Assembly (NCBI GenBank): GCA_012861695.1
Contig: JAAOOA010000103.1
Span: forward strand, 246,001 to 310,000
Length of the DNA stretch: 64,000 nt
From: Trematomus loennbergii
Taxonomy: Eukaryota > Chordata > Actinopteri > Perciformes > Nototheniidae
Direction: 5' to 3'
Below, one piece after another: positions 34,681 through 47,757 of this stretch; positions within the stretch are counted from its first letter, which is position 1, and each line of letters begins with the position of its first letter. The notes under the pieces are model-generated. The model ran no database searches and was not told the origin of the DNA. It saw only the letters and a list, made by a program, of their open reading frames with translations. The position numbers and the translations under genes were made by a program.

Positions 34681-35972
34681 ATAAATTCACTTTTTCTTCA
34701 ATAGTCTATTTGCACCATAATGACATGCATATATAAAAAGGATGCACACTAGGTCCAGCTGATCTGCTACCCTTAAATGTTGAGAACAGGTTCTGTATGT
34801 TGAATAAAATAGTCTTTTGGAGACATGTATCATAAAAACCATATACAGTTGCAATATTTTTGTAATGGGACAATTTGCTGACAATGTATTTTTTCATTCT
34901 TAAAAATGTATCTCCTAACTCCTTATTTTTTTCATATTGTAATAACTTATCAAATAGTTGTATTCACTGTTATTCCTCTCAAACAGCAGTTGGTTTCCTA
35001 CCAGCCGACCTCCATGGGTAAACGTTGGCCTTCCGAACAACGGCACAGAGAGAAAAAAGGGGGAGCGGGAGGAGAAACTCGAGTGTTTTGAAACACACTT
35101 TCACTTCCCATGGTGGAAGGTTATTTTCATCCTTTCGTCAAGTTTCTCTTTTTTTCTCTCCATCGTCCTATTCCTACACGGGGAAAAGCAGGGGCTTTCA
35201 GATAAGACACAGACACAAACATAACGGACTCAACTCAATTTCAGTTGCTTTTCAGTTTATTTGGTCTCTCAGTATGATCTTAGAAAATATCTGATACCCT
35301 CATGTGTGTATTTCAGGAAAATGTAAACGAGATAAGATTTAGATTAACATATTTAACAAATAGGCCTTTTTCACAGCTTTAACTTGGAAACGCTTTATAT
35401 CCAAACGTATACCATATTTCACTAAAAAAGAGTTCTTGCTAAAGTTTAACTTTCTCCAAATCGTTGTATCATAACGTTCCTGGGCAGAAGTTGCCAAGCT
35501 CAGCTTTGGGTCCATTTATAGTACAATTTAAGTTTTAAATGTGACAGACAATTAACACAAAGTTCCCAGCAGAGATTAGTTTGTGTCAAAAAACTCTTGT
35601 TTGTTTTGAGGAGAAGTTATAGGCTGTTTTGCTTCTCTAAAATGGGAACCAAGCCAACATCGGAACACCTGGCAAAGGATGATGGAGGCTGAGCTCCAAA
35701 TGACGGGATTCTCTAGAGACACAGTGCCACTAAGATTGGGACCTTTGCCCCAAAAAAAGCAAACTGTCAGTCCTTCTTCTTTGATCTTGCGTTAAGATGA
35801 AACTTCAGTTCGAGATTTTCTTGAGACAGTCAGATGTGCATTCATCTCTGCAGTCTTTCTTGAGGCAGCTTGTGTTCGATGTATTGTATTATACAGGTGT
35901 TCATGCACCCCATGTTTTAACCATGACAGCTCCGTGGTTGTTCTCTTGGTCCCTCTATAGCTCTTCTCGAGA

Positions 35973-35975
<3 letters not shown>

Positions 35976-36053
<78 letters not shown>

Positions 36054-36098
36054 GTGTGTGTGTGGTGTGTGTGTGTGGTGTGTGTGTGTGTGTGTGTT
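35976..36098. repeat. imperfect (GT)n microsatellite
   Basis: 123 bases with TTG and TGG interruptions. Confidence 0.95.
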
Positions 36099-36975
36099 GA
36101 CACCACGTTCTCAGAGGAGCCACTATATCAACCCTCATACACAGCAACCCACCTTTGTTAATTCGTACATATAAACACACCCATAAAAGACGGTACTAGC
36201 TACAAACAAAGAGCCACAATCCTGCTTAAAGTCATACACACACACACAAACACACACACATACATTTATATATATATATATATACCATATTCACATTTTT
36301 ATATTTCTCTCCCGCCACTAACTCAGATAGACAATAAAGCAGTTTGAATATACACACCTTTTTATACATTTAGTTTTGAAAAATCTTTTAATTTTTCTTT
36401 ATTCTGACTTTTTACTTTGAATTCTTACTCGACCTCCGAGAAGATTTCTAAAATGATGCCAGGCTACGCTAGAAAGATACATTTTCATCTGTAATTCCTA
36501 ATAATTATTTATTACTGCTTGTCTCAATTTGTGAAAGCTTGTCATGGAGAATCCTGAGATTACAATTTGTAGAGGATCTAGAGTAAGACTAGTAACTTGG
36601 ACATTATTATTTAAATCAGCATTTTGTTCCCATGTGGTTCTACCATTACCTTTACAAAATCTGCAGAGTCTCTTTCTTTGAACTGTTGCTGCAGTTCAGG
36701 GCTGCTGATGGAGCAACGATGAGAATCTCTCAGCAGCTAAACTCTGATAAGAGGAGACACACGGAACAGACTGTTTCAGCTGCTTGTCACTGTGTGTTGC
36801 TATGGTGCTGATACCCTGCACTGTTTGTCAGGGAGCTCGCTTTACTCTGGGTGGCCTCCATGTGGCAGAAGTAGTAATATGAAAAATATGGCTTTGTTTT
36901 TGTCTGCTTGATCTCTTTTTCACACACTGCCTCATGCCTCTGGTCAAATGTCATATTCACAATTTACAGTTATGC

Positions 36976-37100
36976 TGTATTGAAAGGAGACCTACAATGG
37001 GTTTTCCCTTTCCTGTCGTGTGTTATATAGGTTTTTGTGCATGTCAATGGTCGGCTAAGGTTAAAATCCCAAAGTTCCCTCCTGAGGGATTTTCTCTCCA
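36976..37100 (+). mobile_element. fragment of a TTAA-type MITE
   Basis: Words AAAGGAGACCTACAATGGG, TTTCCTGTCGTGTGTTATAT, CATGTCAATGG and AAATCCCAAAGTTCCCTCC, then GAGGGATTTTCTCTCCAAC, occur in the order seen in a common fish MITE. CCAAAGTTCCCT is also found in the related copy at 58150. Ends are missing. Confidence 0.45.
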
Positions 37101-38979
37101 ACAAGTAGAACTGAGAACACACACACATACATTTAGATGCAGTTAACACAGTGTTCATGCAATGACAGTATAACACATAACCTGGCTCATCATCAGATGA
37201 CTCATTATGAGAATGTAATAGTTTTATTGCATGAGACATGAAGCGTGCCGATAAGACAGGAGAGGCTCCATCTCTCGGTACAGAAGACAGAGAGGAATCT
37301 GTTGAATGCCTCGAGCCTTTGAAATTCCTCTTTTGATAAGAATTCTGAAATGAAACAAACTCCATTATGACATCCTTTGTATAAAAAAAACTGCATTAAT
37401 AATATGTTATCTGAAGTAGACTTTCAGACTTTTCTATAATGACAGCTTGTTTTTCTTTGTGTGTGTGAGTGTGACAACTGAAATCTGCCCATAACTGCAC
37501 TATTTTACTTGAGAGAGCATGGATTGGTCAGTAGTTCACTTACAAATTGGCTCATGTGAGGGTGGAAATCTATCAAGTTTGTACACTTGTACAGTGTACA
37601 CTTCAAGAGTTCCTTATTAATTCAATGAACAACTACTTTTTACAATTTAATTTGTGACAACAATTATAGGTCCACCCTTTCTCTGTTCCTGCCAGAATGT
37701 CTCCAGGTTTAATATCTGGAGAGTTTTGAGTCTCTTGTTGGGTCTGATTCACCTGCATTCACAGTTAGATCATACTCATAACTGACAGTGTTACTGAAGA
37801 CGCCGGAGCAAGAATACAACATTAATTTAAACAGTTACAAACAATAGATTGTTCTTGAACTCCCATTCATCTCCCAAGGCTTTTCAGGATTTACTCTGAG
37901 TTCAGAAGAGAATACACTTCTATAAATAAGTATCAAGCTAAATGAACCAGAGGAACATGATGTGAACTGTTCAACAGAGTGCTGTTCCTCTTTCAGGCTG
38001 GTAGGGGATGCTCTGTTTTTGGAAGACTTGTTTACTGCCAGCTTCCTTAATTTGATGTAACTAGCCCGTTTGTATCTCTGCTTGCTCCAGTGATTTCAAA
38101 GTTACACCTGTCAGATAGATTAGAATTAGACACTTCAGCTGGGAATAATCCACAAAAAAGAGGTGATTTCAACTGGTGCTTTATTCTAGGGTGTTGCAGG
38201 GGTTATAAGAAACTAGAAATATTGGACATCAAAAAAAGAAAAATAAATGGCCTCAGTTCTTGTTGTTTAAACCATGAGCAGCAGAACATGTCTTCCTCAG
38301 TCTGGATCTTAGAGAATTACATTTGGAGTTGTTGTCTTTCAATTCAAATGATTTGGAACCAACCAAGGGGGGAAATGTACGTATAACTCGGGGTTGAGCA
38401 GGAGACTAATTAGAAGTCAGGTTCTTAAAATGAACTCATGCTACTTTGAGGCATGTTAAGGTCAAAACCTTTCCCTAAAACGTAATCAATACTAAAATCA
38501 TGCCGCAGAGGGTTTGGATTGTTTTTTCTGTACATTTTTGGGGAAAAACTACATCTATACAAATGTGGAGAAGTACAATAAAGAGACTAAATAAATACAT
38601 CAAACAGTTAACTAAACATGTGGAATGTAGAGTGAGAGATGTCATAGTGTGAAAAATACTGTCAAAACAGTCTAATGGATAAATAAACATACAACTTTTG
38701 TTTTTGTTTTCATATGTAATTAGTTTTTTGTCAGCAGTATTGCACCAGATTAAGGTCACCTAAATAAATAAATAAATGTTTTATCAACCAAACCTATCTA
38801 AGGTGAAACTAATCAGATATTATATATGTTATACTATATAATTGAAAAAGTAAAATCCTGCATGATAATGAACACTCATCTGAACTATTAACGTTCAATT
38901 TAGATTTTGACTTGACTGAGTTTAGCTCATTTTTTGTGGTAATTTTCTGTTTTGCACATGTCTGTGTTACACCCCCTTT

Positions 38980-40156
38980 TGACAGCTACGGGACCGTCCT
39001 TTTTGGACACTTCCTGCTTTTTGAGCTCGAGCTGCAGCGTGCGTGTCCCGGGCTAACAGGGTGGGTGGTTGTTTGTCGCAGCAGTGTGTTTGTGTGCATT
39101 TAGGACTACAGCTGCTGCTGGGACGGACATATAGTAGCCTATGTCATTATCACCATCTCCTTATCGTGTATTTGAGCAAGGAGGAAATGAGGCGTAGCGT
39201 TCCGCTTTAAGGGTGCAAGGGAGAGGTAAGAAACCCCGGATTCAAACAGGTGTCCGGTCGACTCCCATCAGGAGGAAGAGAGAGAAAGGTGACAAAGGCG
39301 CCGGAGGGATATTGGGATTAATTGTCTAGAAAATAGTGCTGTTAATAGGCAAATCAATCCGCTAATTTGAGGACGTGTCATTTCTTTTTTTAAAACCGTG
39401 CGCTTTGGTCCAACGGTGATGGAGACCCGACATGGAACCCAGAAGAAACCTAGATTTTAATGTCGGAATTATCTTGGTAAAATAAAAAGATAGCTAAGCG
39501 TGCATCTGCGTTGCTCTCAAGAGGAGGAAGAGGAGGTGGTTGAAGAGGGGAGGCGGTGACTGACGTCCCCCACGGGACAGGCCGAGCGACCCACGCTTCT
39601 AACAGGTGTGTCTGAAGAGGGCTCCACTCTGCACCGCCCGTCCTGCCGCTCTGTGCCCCCTCCCTGCCTGCCTCCCCTCCCTTCTCGTGTCACATTGTTC
39701 CTGCAGAAATTGCATCCGAACAGGGGCCGGGTTTGGACTTTAATTCGGCCGTTTTTGGCATCCCCAGTGAGCGCTTATTCTTTTTCTTGTTTCCGTCTCT
39801 TCGCAGCTATCCGTTGGTGCGTATAACAGCTGAGCAGGATATCCAAACGGCTAATTTTGAGACGTTAATTTATAAAAAAACCGGATGGGACTTTGCAGCG
39901 TGTTCGTATTTTTTGAGGAAAAGAGACAATTTAAAGGGGTTAACTAGTCGAGCTAAAGGGAAGATTTTGTTGAATTTTTTTTCACCATAATTGGAAGGTT
40001 TGGACTGATTTTGCCCCCTGGTGAAAAGGCACCGTTGGTACTGTGGTTTCGGCGACGTTCGCTAGCCAAACCGAACCCTGAGATATTTTTACCGGACGAA
40101 CAAAGTGGGCCTTTTAACGGACTATCTTGTTAAAACAAAGTGCACCTCGTTTTATC
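38980..40156 (+). promoter_or_regulatory. nol4l: nol4l promoter region and 5' UTR
   Basis: GC- and CpG-richer than the surroundings, with no TATA box near the coding start. A candidate 5' UTR intron runs from GAGAG-GTAAGA (donor at 39226) to CTTCTAACAG (ending 39605). A 20-codon upstream open frame at 39885-39947 (MGLCSVFVFFEEKRQFKGVN) ends 209 bases before the main ATG. Exact transcription starts cannot be seen. Confidence 0.5.
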
Positions 40157-40591
40157 ATGACAACGAGGAAAGCCAACAGTGTGGCGGACACGGTGACTAC
40201 CTCCACCACCAGCAGCAGCACCACCACCACCACCAACCACCAGAACCAGCCGAGGAGCCGGAGTCCCAGCAGCGGGGTTCCCGGTGCCGAGGCTGCGGGC
40301 GGAGGGGCGGAGATGTTCGGTGCATTTCAGGACTGGTGCCTGCGGACGTACGGGGACACCGCCAAGACCAAGACCGTGACCCGGCGTAAATACAACAAAA
40401 TCCTCCAGACTCTGGTCCAGGGGGACGAGGAGAACAGCAATGGGGTGTTCCTGCACGAGAAAGGCAACAACCACATCAACGCCAAATTTAAATTCTGGGT
40501 CAAGTCCAAGGGCTTCCAGGTCCGGACGCTGCGGGACGAGAAGAACGGGTCATCGGACAGAGCGGTGCTGTACGTGCCCATCAAGGCGACG
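40157..40591 (+). CDS. nol4l: nucleolar protein 4-like, first coding exon
   Basis: The ATG at 40157 (A at -3) is the first in frame. The exon encodes 145 residues and ends in phase 0 at a GTTAGT donor (40592). Residues 11-50 are low complexity, rich in Thr/Ser/Asn/Gly. The conserved NOL4/NOL4L block starts at about residue 54: FGAFQDWCLRTYGDTAKTKT, then VTRRKYNKILQTL, NAKFKFWVKSKGFQVRTL, and VLYVPIKAT at the end. RRKYNKILQTL with an insert before NAKFKFWVKSKGF fits NOL4L better than NOL4 as I recall the families, and the neighbour commd7 supports this. NOL4L is a poorly understood nuclear protein, known in human as a fusion partner (C20orf112). Remaining exons lie beyond the window, so intron 1 exceeds 23.4 kb. 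Fish may have two copies (a and b), and I cannot tell which this is. Confidence 0.88.
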
Positions 40592-42612
40592 GTTAGTGTA
40601 TCTTCCTCTTTCACTCTGAGCGATGTGTGTGTGTGTGTGTGTCCTGTTCCACGTTGCGTGCGTGTCCATCCAGAAGAGGCTACCCTTATTTGCCTAGAGA
40701 AAAAAGGTCTGTAGCCTATGTGAGTGTGTGTGTGTTTTCGCCTGAACAACATAACTTTTCCTGGCTCAGTGCCATGGCTACAGCAGACACCTGTTCCAAT
40801 ACAGAGCTGAGCCTGTTAGTGGTTTTGCATTGCTAGCCTACTTTTTTATTTTAAAACCCACATTTTTTTTTGAGCCTGTCCCAGTTGACTGAGAGACAAT
40901 ATACTGGTTAAGCTACAGACAACGTTGTACTAACAATGCACCTTTATTCATCTGGTAATCAATCTGTTACAAATATACATTTGTGAGTCGTTTTGTGACT
41001 GCCAGCCCAGGATATGTTAATTTTAATGATGGAAGGAAGGGGAAACAACTATTGACATTTAACAGGCTTCAACCCCTCATTCTATAAATATCTACACACC
41101 ACTAAACTTATTTATTCTGTTATGAAAAGGAAAATTGAAAAGACAGAAGTCTTCAAAAAAGCTTGCAGCTTTTTATGTGTCTGTAGTAGAGTTTGGTTTA
41201 GCACTGCTGGGTGTCCCAACTGAAGTTGATGAATTATCTGTCAATCTTGCCCATCACTAAAAGGGTCACGATTATCTGTCTCATCTTTACTTCTGCCCTC
41301 TTTTCACTCTAGTATTGACATTTGAACCCAGAGTTTCCCAAGTGACCCATTTTGAGCTACTTAAAACTCACCTTTCTTGCTTTAATTTAATTTAAAGGTT
41401 GAATGCTTCCCCATTAAATTAAGAATGGCTGCGTATTAGGAATCTAGGTATGCTGTTTGTGACCACACAGGGTAAAGTCACATATTTGGACACAAGTATT
41501 TTACAAATGAACCTGTTTTTCTTAAATTAGCTAATTTCAACCAGGTGTGATGTTAGGTGTGATAGTTAGCTTCTTTGCCTTCTTCAATAATGATGTTTGT
41601 TGTGTCTGCACAAAGGTGCAGTTTTCTTGCTGCTAAATGTTTCATGAAGTTGATATAGACTTCATCATTATGATTTACAATCAGTAAGTTATTCATTGCA
41701 GCAAAACAATGTGAACATTTGGTGGTTTATCATTCAAATGTATTTGTTAAGGATGTGCACAAATGATGCCGCCATTAAAAACACCTACTCGTAATCATAA
41801 GCAAATTATGAATGATTGTTACAGTCAAAATCTTATGAAAAGGACACATTACAATTGTTGGGCTGATTATTAACATGATCTGGTTAGTGCTTAAATAATT
41901 GGTTGATGCATTCATTCATGAGTGCAACAAATCCAAATATTCACTGTTTCAATCCCTCGAATGTGAGAATTTACTTATCTATCTTTTATATCTTTTAGGT
42001 TTCTAAGGTTCTGGATTGGTTGTTTCAGAAAACAAGCCAATTTGTGATGAATTTGTCAAAAATATTCTGACATTTTACACATGGAAATATTAATAAATAA
42101 TTAAATTGTTGCGTCTTTACATTTCAATCACAGTCTTTGCTGCCCATGACTCTCATCATCAACCATTTCATCTACTGTATATTTGTCTTTTTTTTTTAAT
42201 GAAAATGTCTTTTGTCTGTTCTAACATCATGACTTTTGCTGTGATTCTAAGCAGAATCCTCTCTATTTCCAGCCATAAGTTGGTAATTGTATGTAGCTAT
42301 TGAAAAAAAGGTGTTGCAGGAGCGTATTTATTGCTTTACTCTTTATTTTTCTCTTGTGGCCTACGCATTGTTGGTGTTTTCAAAAGCAGAGAGCACTTGT
42401 TGACAGCGGAGAGCAGTTTGAGTGGGATGACACACAAATATATGAATGAAAGGAAAGAAAATGGTCTTATTTCTGAAATTGCAAAACGCTATTTATATAT
42501 AGAAGTGATTCAGTCTGTCTGTATTTTCAAACAGATAGTGAGTCTGTGGAGAGCTGGGTCAAAATGATTTGGTTTTATATCTGCAGACTGGAATCAGGGG
42601 TTGGTCAGATGG

Positions 42613-42755
<143 letters not shown>

Positions 42756-45700
42756 CAGGCAGGTCGATGTGATGCAGGATTGCTGTGGAGATGAGAAGTG
42801 TTTGAGATGCTGGTTGGCATGGTTACCGCTTGGCTAATTTCACCCTGTCCCATATCATTTCATATTCAGATTAATATCAGGAGCATCGCAGCCGGGACTG
42901 GGAATCCTCTTGCACAGTTTATCTTCTGTTAATCCCTCTGAGTGTGTGTGTGTGTCTGTCTGTGTGTGTGTGTTTCTCATCCTTGGCAGCAGCAGTTTTG
43001 TTGAGTCTGTTCAGTATCTGAGGATTGGGCTGTTGAGACTGCAGAGAGAAAGAAATCCCTTGAGTTTTCTCTTGAACTTGAACTGAGTGCATCTGTGTTC
43101 TGCTCCTAAACAAAACTGTACCGATGTTGTAAAGAAATCTCCAGAGCATGGATGTTTAAGCTAGTCCTCTTTTAAATTAGGCTATTGTAAGGTTCCCCCA
43201 GATACAAAAAACAAACATATTTTCTCACTTCCCCTCTAGTGGTATCTAGCAGTGCAGATTGTTTTGGTCACATTTCGTTTGAAACATTTGTCTTTGCTGT
43301 CACCTCAATAACAATGGATGTGGTTAGTCTTGAAAATCCAGAGAAATTAAAAATGTCAATGTTTCATAAGGACCGTTTTTAAGTGCATAGTTCTAATGAA
43401 CCATAAACATCACTGTGACACAGAGGGGTGTTGGGGTTGTCCCGTGTAAGAGGGACATTTTTTCTTAAAGACCAGTTGCTGTGATTTCATTTTTAAATTA
43501 CTCTCTGTTCCCCAAGCTTTCATTTAGGACAAAGATGATTTGTGTATCCAGACTGAACCCCTGGTTATCATTTGATAATGAGTCGTTATTGTATGATCAG
43601 TTTCTACTTAAAAAAATCAAACAATGGAGCTCTATGGTACAGAGGAAGAGTATTAATGAGGTTTCGATACACAGACAGCACTTGTTAGTAAACATTAGAT
43701 GTTGGTTTTGGGCTTAACAATAAGACGAATAAATACTATCATAGTCATTTCTTGAGAGTCCCATATGACCAGTGTATCTGCACAGTTACACAATGAGCAA
43801 CTTGTCATGCTCATCAGCTTTCCCTGTAAATGCAAAACACAACAGTCAAGGCATTATGTCTTTAGCAATACAGGAAGTAAACATCAGATGACGGTAAATG
43901 ATAGCGACAGCAGGAAAGTGTGTCATTTTGTGTTTCAAAACTGTCAGCATGTTGGTTTCAAGAAAAATCCGTTGTGCAGATTGAAGCTCAAGTCTTCTCA
44001 TCTCCTACCCGTTGAGCAATGTAAGAAATGCATGCCAAACTGTTGAACTACACGGGGTCCTAATGCTGTGTTTATGGCTCAAATCAGCATCCTGCTTTCT
44101 TTCTGTCTGCGCCCTGCTGAGAGGGGTATGACCTGACTGCAGCAACAGCTGATCAGACACTGTTTACACACTGGTACACAAACGGCGTGTGTGTGGGAGA
44201 CAAAGAGATGATATCACTCAGCTGAGGTATAAAACAATGTAGGGATGTTTAAATTGGAGACAAAAAGGTTGAGGACACAACAGTATCATTACTCTACCTG
44301 AGGGACTTGAGATTTACTTTGGAGCCAGCTCTTAACACATGTAAAACACACAGGTGACACTCATGACAGCTTGGAAGAAATCAGAACAGACACAGGAGGC
44401 ATATCAGAAGACTGATGAAGAATATTAATCAGGTAAAGTGACAAAGAACTGACACTGATTCCTCCCCTTTGTTTGCATTCATTACTCCCTGTCTGTGTTA
44501 TACACACGCTCTTAACCCATATATTGGCCTTTTGAATGGATTTGCGTTGCAGCTTTATCGTTTTGGCTTTATTTCCAGTTTCATGTTAAGTACTGAATTA
44601 ATGTCTATACACAGCAGCCCCGACCTTTTAAAAATGATAAGCTCAAGAACTATTATATGCATCATAGATGTGAAAGTGTGCCAAAGATGCATCTTATGTT
44701 TGGAGGATTAGATTGTGTTCTGTACCAAGAGATACAAATATGTATTATCCATGGGATTTATTTCATTTTGTAGAAGCAGTTACACAGTGCTTATTCCTGC
44801 TTCAGCCATTTAAAATGTGCTTTTACCAGTTAAGTATTCTGAACATTCTTACAAACATATCGGCAAATTATTGTCTAAGGAAATAGTACAATTTAATTGA
44901 TTTGAGTTTTGAACTGAAAAGCATTGTGAGTTTTAGGAATTTAGGATTTGGATTTTATGCTTTTTTTTTTTACAATTTATTGACAATCTAAGTATTTAGG
45001 TTTGAAAAATACTGGCTGATTATTTGATTATGAAAGTTACCACGAGTGTTTTCCTTTCTTATACATTTTTTTGTCAGGAGAACCCATAGTTCTGTACCAA
45101 TTTGATGACAAAACTGTGAAAATGTTACATCGCTTGTTTTTAACAGCACTGCAGGTACTGTGGGTACCCGGGGGATCGGGACTAATGACGTAGCGTTGAT
45201 GCGTTAACATTCAAGAGGAAATAAGAATATGTTTTGTGGTATCTAGTTGGCATCGAGAAATGGCGAAGTGGATTTTTACTTCACAGTGACAGAGGGAACT
45301 GGGTGCTTTAAAAACCCACGAATACATCTAAATTCTTGTTTCTTATTGGCCTTCAGGTACCTGTTACGGTTTTATAATGAGACATCTCAACCATTTCTCC
45401 TCCACAGTTTAATTAGATTTCTAAATCAGACCACAAGGTATATTAAACTGCCAGGTATCCATAGCAACAGTACTTTGAATTCATGCTATGTTAACAGTTA
45501 ACTCGTCAAACTATGTGCTGAACTGACAACCCCTTTAAAAACACGACTATGTTAACACAGCTTGTCTTCTTCCTTTGATAACTCGCCATGAAATGAAGCA
45601 AGGTAACACACTGTTTCAGAAAAGGACCGAAGCGTTATGGAGTCTAACATGATGCTGTGTGTTCGGCTGCCTCAAGGTGCTGTTGTGTTTTTAGTTTTTT

Positions 45701-46317
45701 TCAAATTCAGCCAGGGTCGTGTGCTACATTTCAACATCCTCTTCAGTTCACTACCACTAAGTAAATATGGCAAGTTATTAAAAATGAGGGTATGTAACAC
45801 AAGTTCACTAAAATGGCTGCTGGTGGGGAAGCTACCCTTCAGTTAATTCAGGAGGGCAATTTTTAATTAGCTTAATTAGTAGTGAAACCGCCCATTTTGC
45901 CTGTGGGGTTTTGGTTTAAGACTCGGAAGAGAATCTGGCCAGAAGGAACATGTACAGCCCTTTTCATGTAAATATTGTAACACATACACCATCAGAAACG
46001 TGTATATATGTGGTGTGTGTCTTGAGAATATCCATGTCTGTATAATCATAACCTATTATGGTTTTGGCTTTCTGTGGATTATCTGTGAGAAGATGTTGCT
46101 GTAAAAAGTTCTGTCTATACATTTAGCTTGTTTTTATGTCCCACAAAATACAAATGTACAAAGCAGATTAAACATGTTATTACTTCAGCTATTTCTTTGT
46201 ACGTTTAGTATGTTGAAGACTGCCGGCATGTTAAATGTTAGAGCCATATGTTATATGTAGGATCTATGAAACCATAAGTATGTTTTCATTGGAGCATAAT
46301 AAGCTGAAACTGAAATG

Positions 46318-46640
46318 TTTATTTTTTCTTTACCTTAGAATAATCCCTTCATTTCTACATAGAGAGCAGGCCCTTTTCTACTGAGTCCGCCATCTTTCTA
46401 CAGTAGCTCAGAATGAACAAACATAAGGCTGGCTCTAGCTTTCACTTTTTTACGTTGCCTCAAGGCAACCATAGTTCCCAAATGTTGACTCGTACCATCT
46501 CTGGGTCACCTATTTGTATGATGCACTGGAAAGTGAAGGCATCAGTTTCTCTCGTGCAAACAGAGTCTGAAGCTTCAGCTAAAGAAGGAAGCACCGAGTG
46601 GTTAGTTGGGACTAATAATAGTTGCTATCTAGACAGTGGT
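46318..46640. mobile_element. decayed teleost interspersed repeat
   Basis: Words AGAATAATCCCTTCATTTCT, ACATAGAGAGCAGG, CCGCCATCTTTCTACAGTAG and TTTTTACGTTGCCTCAAGGC, in this order, match a repeat I recognise from many fish genomes. Boundaries are approximate. The 80-codon frame 46413-46655 inside it is not a gene. Confidence 0.5.
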
Positions 46641-46701
46641 GTCAAGTACATGTGATGACTGCTTCCCCTTCCCTTCACTGTCCACAACCAGAGCTGTAGA
46701 G

Positions 46702-47757
46702 CAGGGGTGGGGAACCTTTTTCCTCTCAAGGGCCATTTCAATTTTTACAACATCCTCCGAGGGCCGCACAAATGATTGAACTCAACGTCTGCTTAAAAAA
46801 ACTAAAATCACAGCCCATTCATTTCGCCTTTCTTTCATGCTGTGCAAAGAAAAAGCAACCTCTTAATCCAGACATTTTACCATGACTCGCGCATGCATTC
46901 ACGTGCACGGTTGTGGCATGACCACCAAAACAGAAATATATGGACACAAGATGTGTGCAAATGTTTAGTTTCCTATCCATGTGGACATGATTTGAGTGGG
47001 GGGGGACCTAACCTCCTCTAGGGGGTCCGGGGGCATGCTCCCTCAGGAAGATTTTTTTTTTAAATGTTGAAGTTAAAAGCATCAATCTGTGCACTTTGAG
47101 AGCAAAATTAATAGATCTATGGATACATCTCTCAACATCCATATGAAACAGAACTGTAAGCAGATTTAATTTTTCTTTATGGATATTTTACAAATCACTT
47201 TTTTTTACTGTCATATAGTATTTTATACCTGTTTACTTTATTCTCTTATTTTTGTATAACTATAATGATCATATAAAGATGTGCCTTTACCTCACTGTTG
47301 TAGAAAAAGCTTCTTATATTCGTTAGCATAGCTAGCTAACCAGATGCTAATAACAACAAAGTTATTGACTGTATGATCAGTATGACAGATGAACAGATCG
47401 CCACTGGGCTTACAACTAAAGACACAGCCACACAAAAACTGCGGCATGTGTACGGCTTCTTATGGGTAGGCTACTGCAATTTGTGAAGTCCCGGCCCGGA
47501 GCGGCGTTCCGGTGCTCTCCGTCAGAACTGCACCCCTGACGGGACATATACCACGTGATGACACGTTAGGCTCGTGTTGTGTTCAAGGACCCTGACCTTG
47601 GCCAGGAAAAACAGGCACTCGCTTGTTTAATTATTTTGCGGTCTAGATTTCTTTAATTATTTTCTTTTTTGCGTGTGTTTATAAATGACCTCGAGGGCCG
47701 TACCAAATGGTCTCGCGGTCCGTAAATGGCCCGGAGGCCGGAGGTTCCCCACCCCTG
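46702..47757. mobile_element. hAT-type element with perfect 8-bp target duplication
   Basis: Starts CAGGGGTGGGGAACCT and ends with the complement AGGTTCCCCACCCCTG. Perfect 8-bp repeats CTGTAGAG flank it (46694-46701 and 47758-47765). Subterminal GGGCCATTT and AATGGCCCGG words are also inverted. At 1056 bp it is longer than the other hAT copies but has no intact transposase frame, so it is a non-autonomous or internally deleted element. Confidence 0.93.

Larger units (their letters stand above)
34681..38900. other. intergenic DNA upstream of nol4l
   Basis: The stretch holds an imperfect GT array at 35976-36098, a short CA plus TA tract at about 36236-36284, and a MITE fragment at about 36976-37100 (AAAGGAGACCTACAATGGG, GTGTGTTATATAGG and AAATCCCAAAGTTCCCTCC) related to the TTAA elements. 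No gene is supported. Confidence 0.45.

Noticed and set aside
40127..40156. Extended nol4l N-terminus starting at 40127
   Set aside because: The codon at 40127 is TTG. The first ATG is at 40157 and has a good context.
46454..46469. GTTGCCTCAAGGCAAC as an RFX X-box
   Set aside because: The half-sites are spaced by 4 rather than 2 bases, and the sequence belongs to a dispersed fish repeat.
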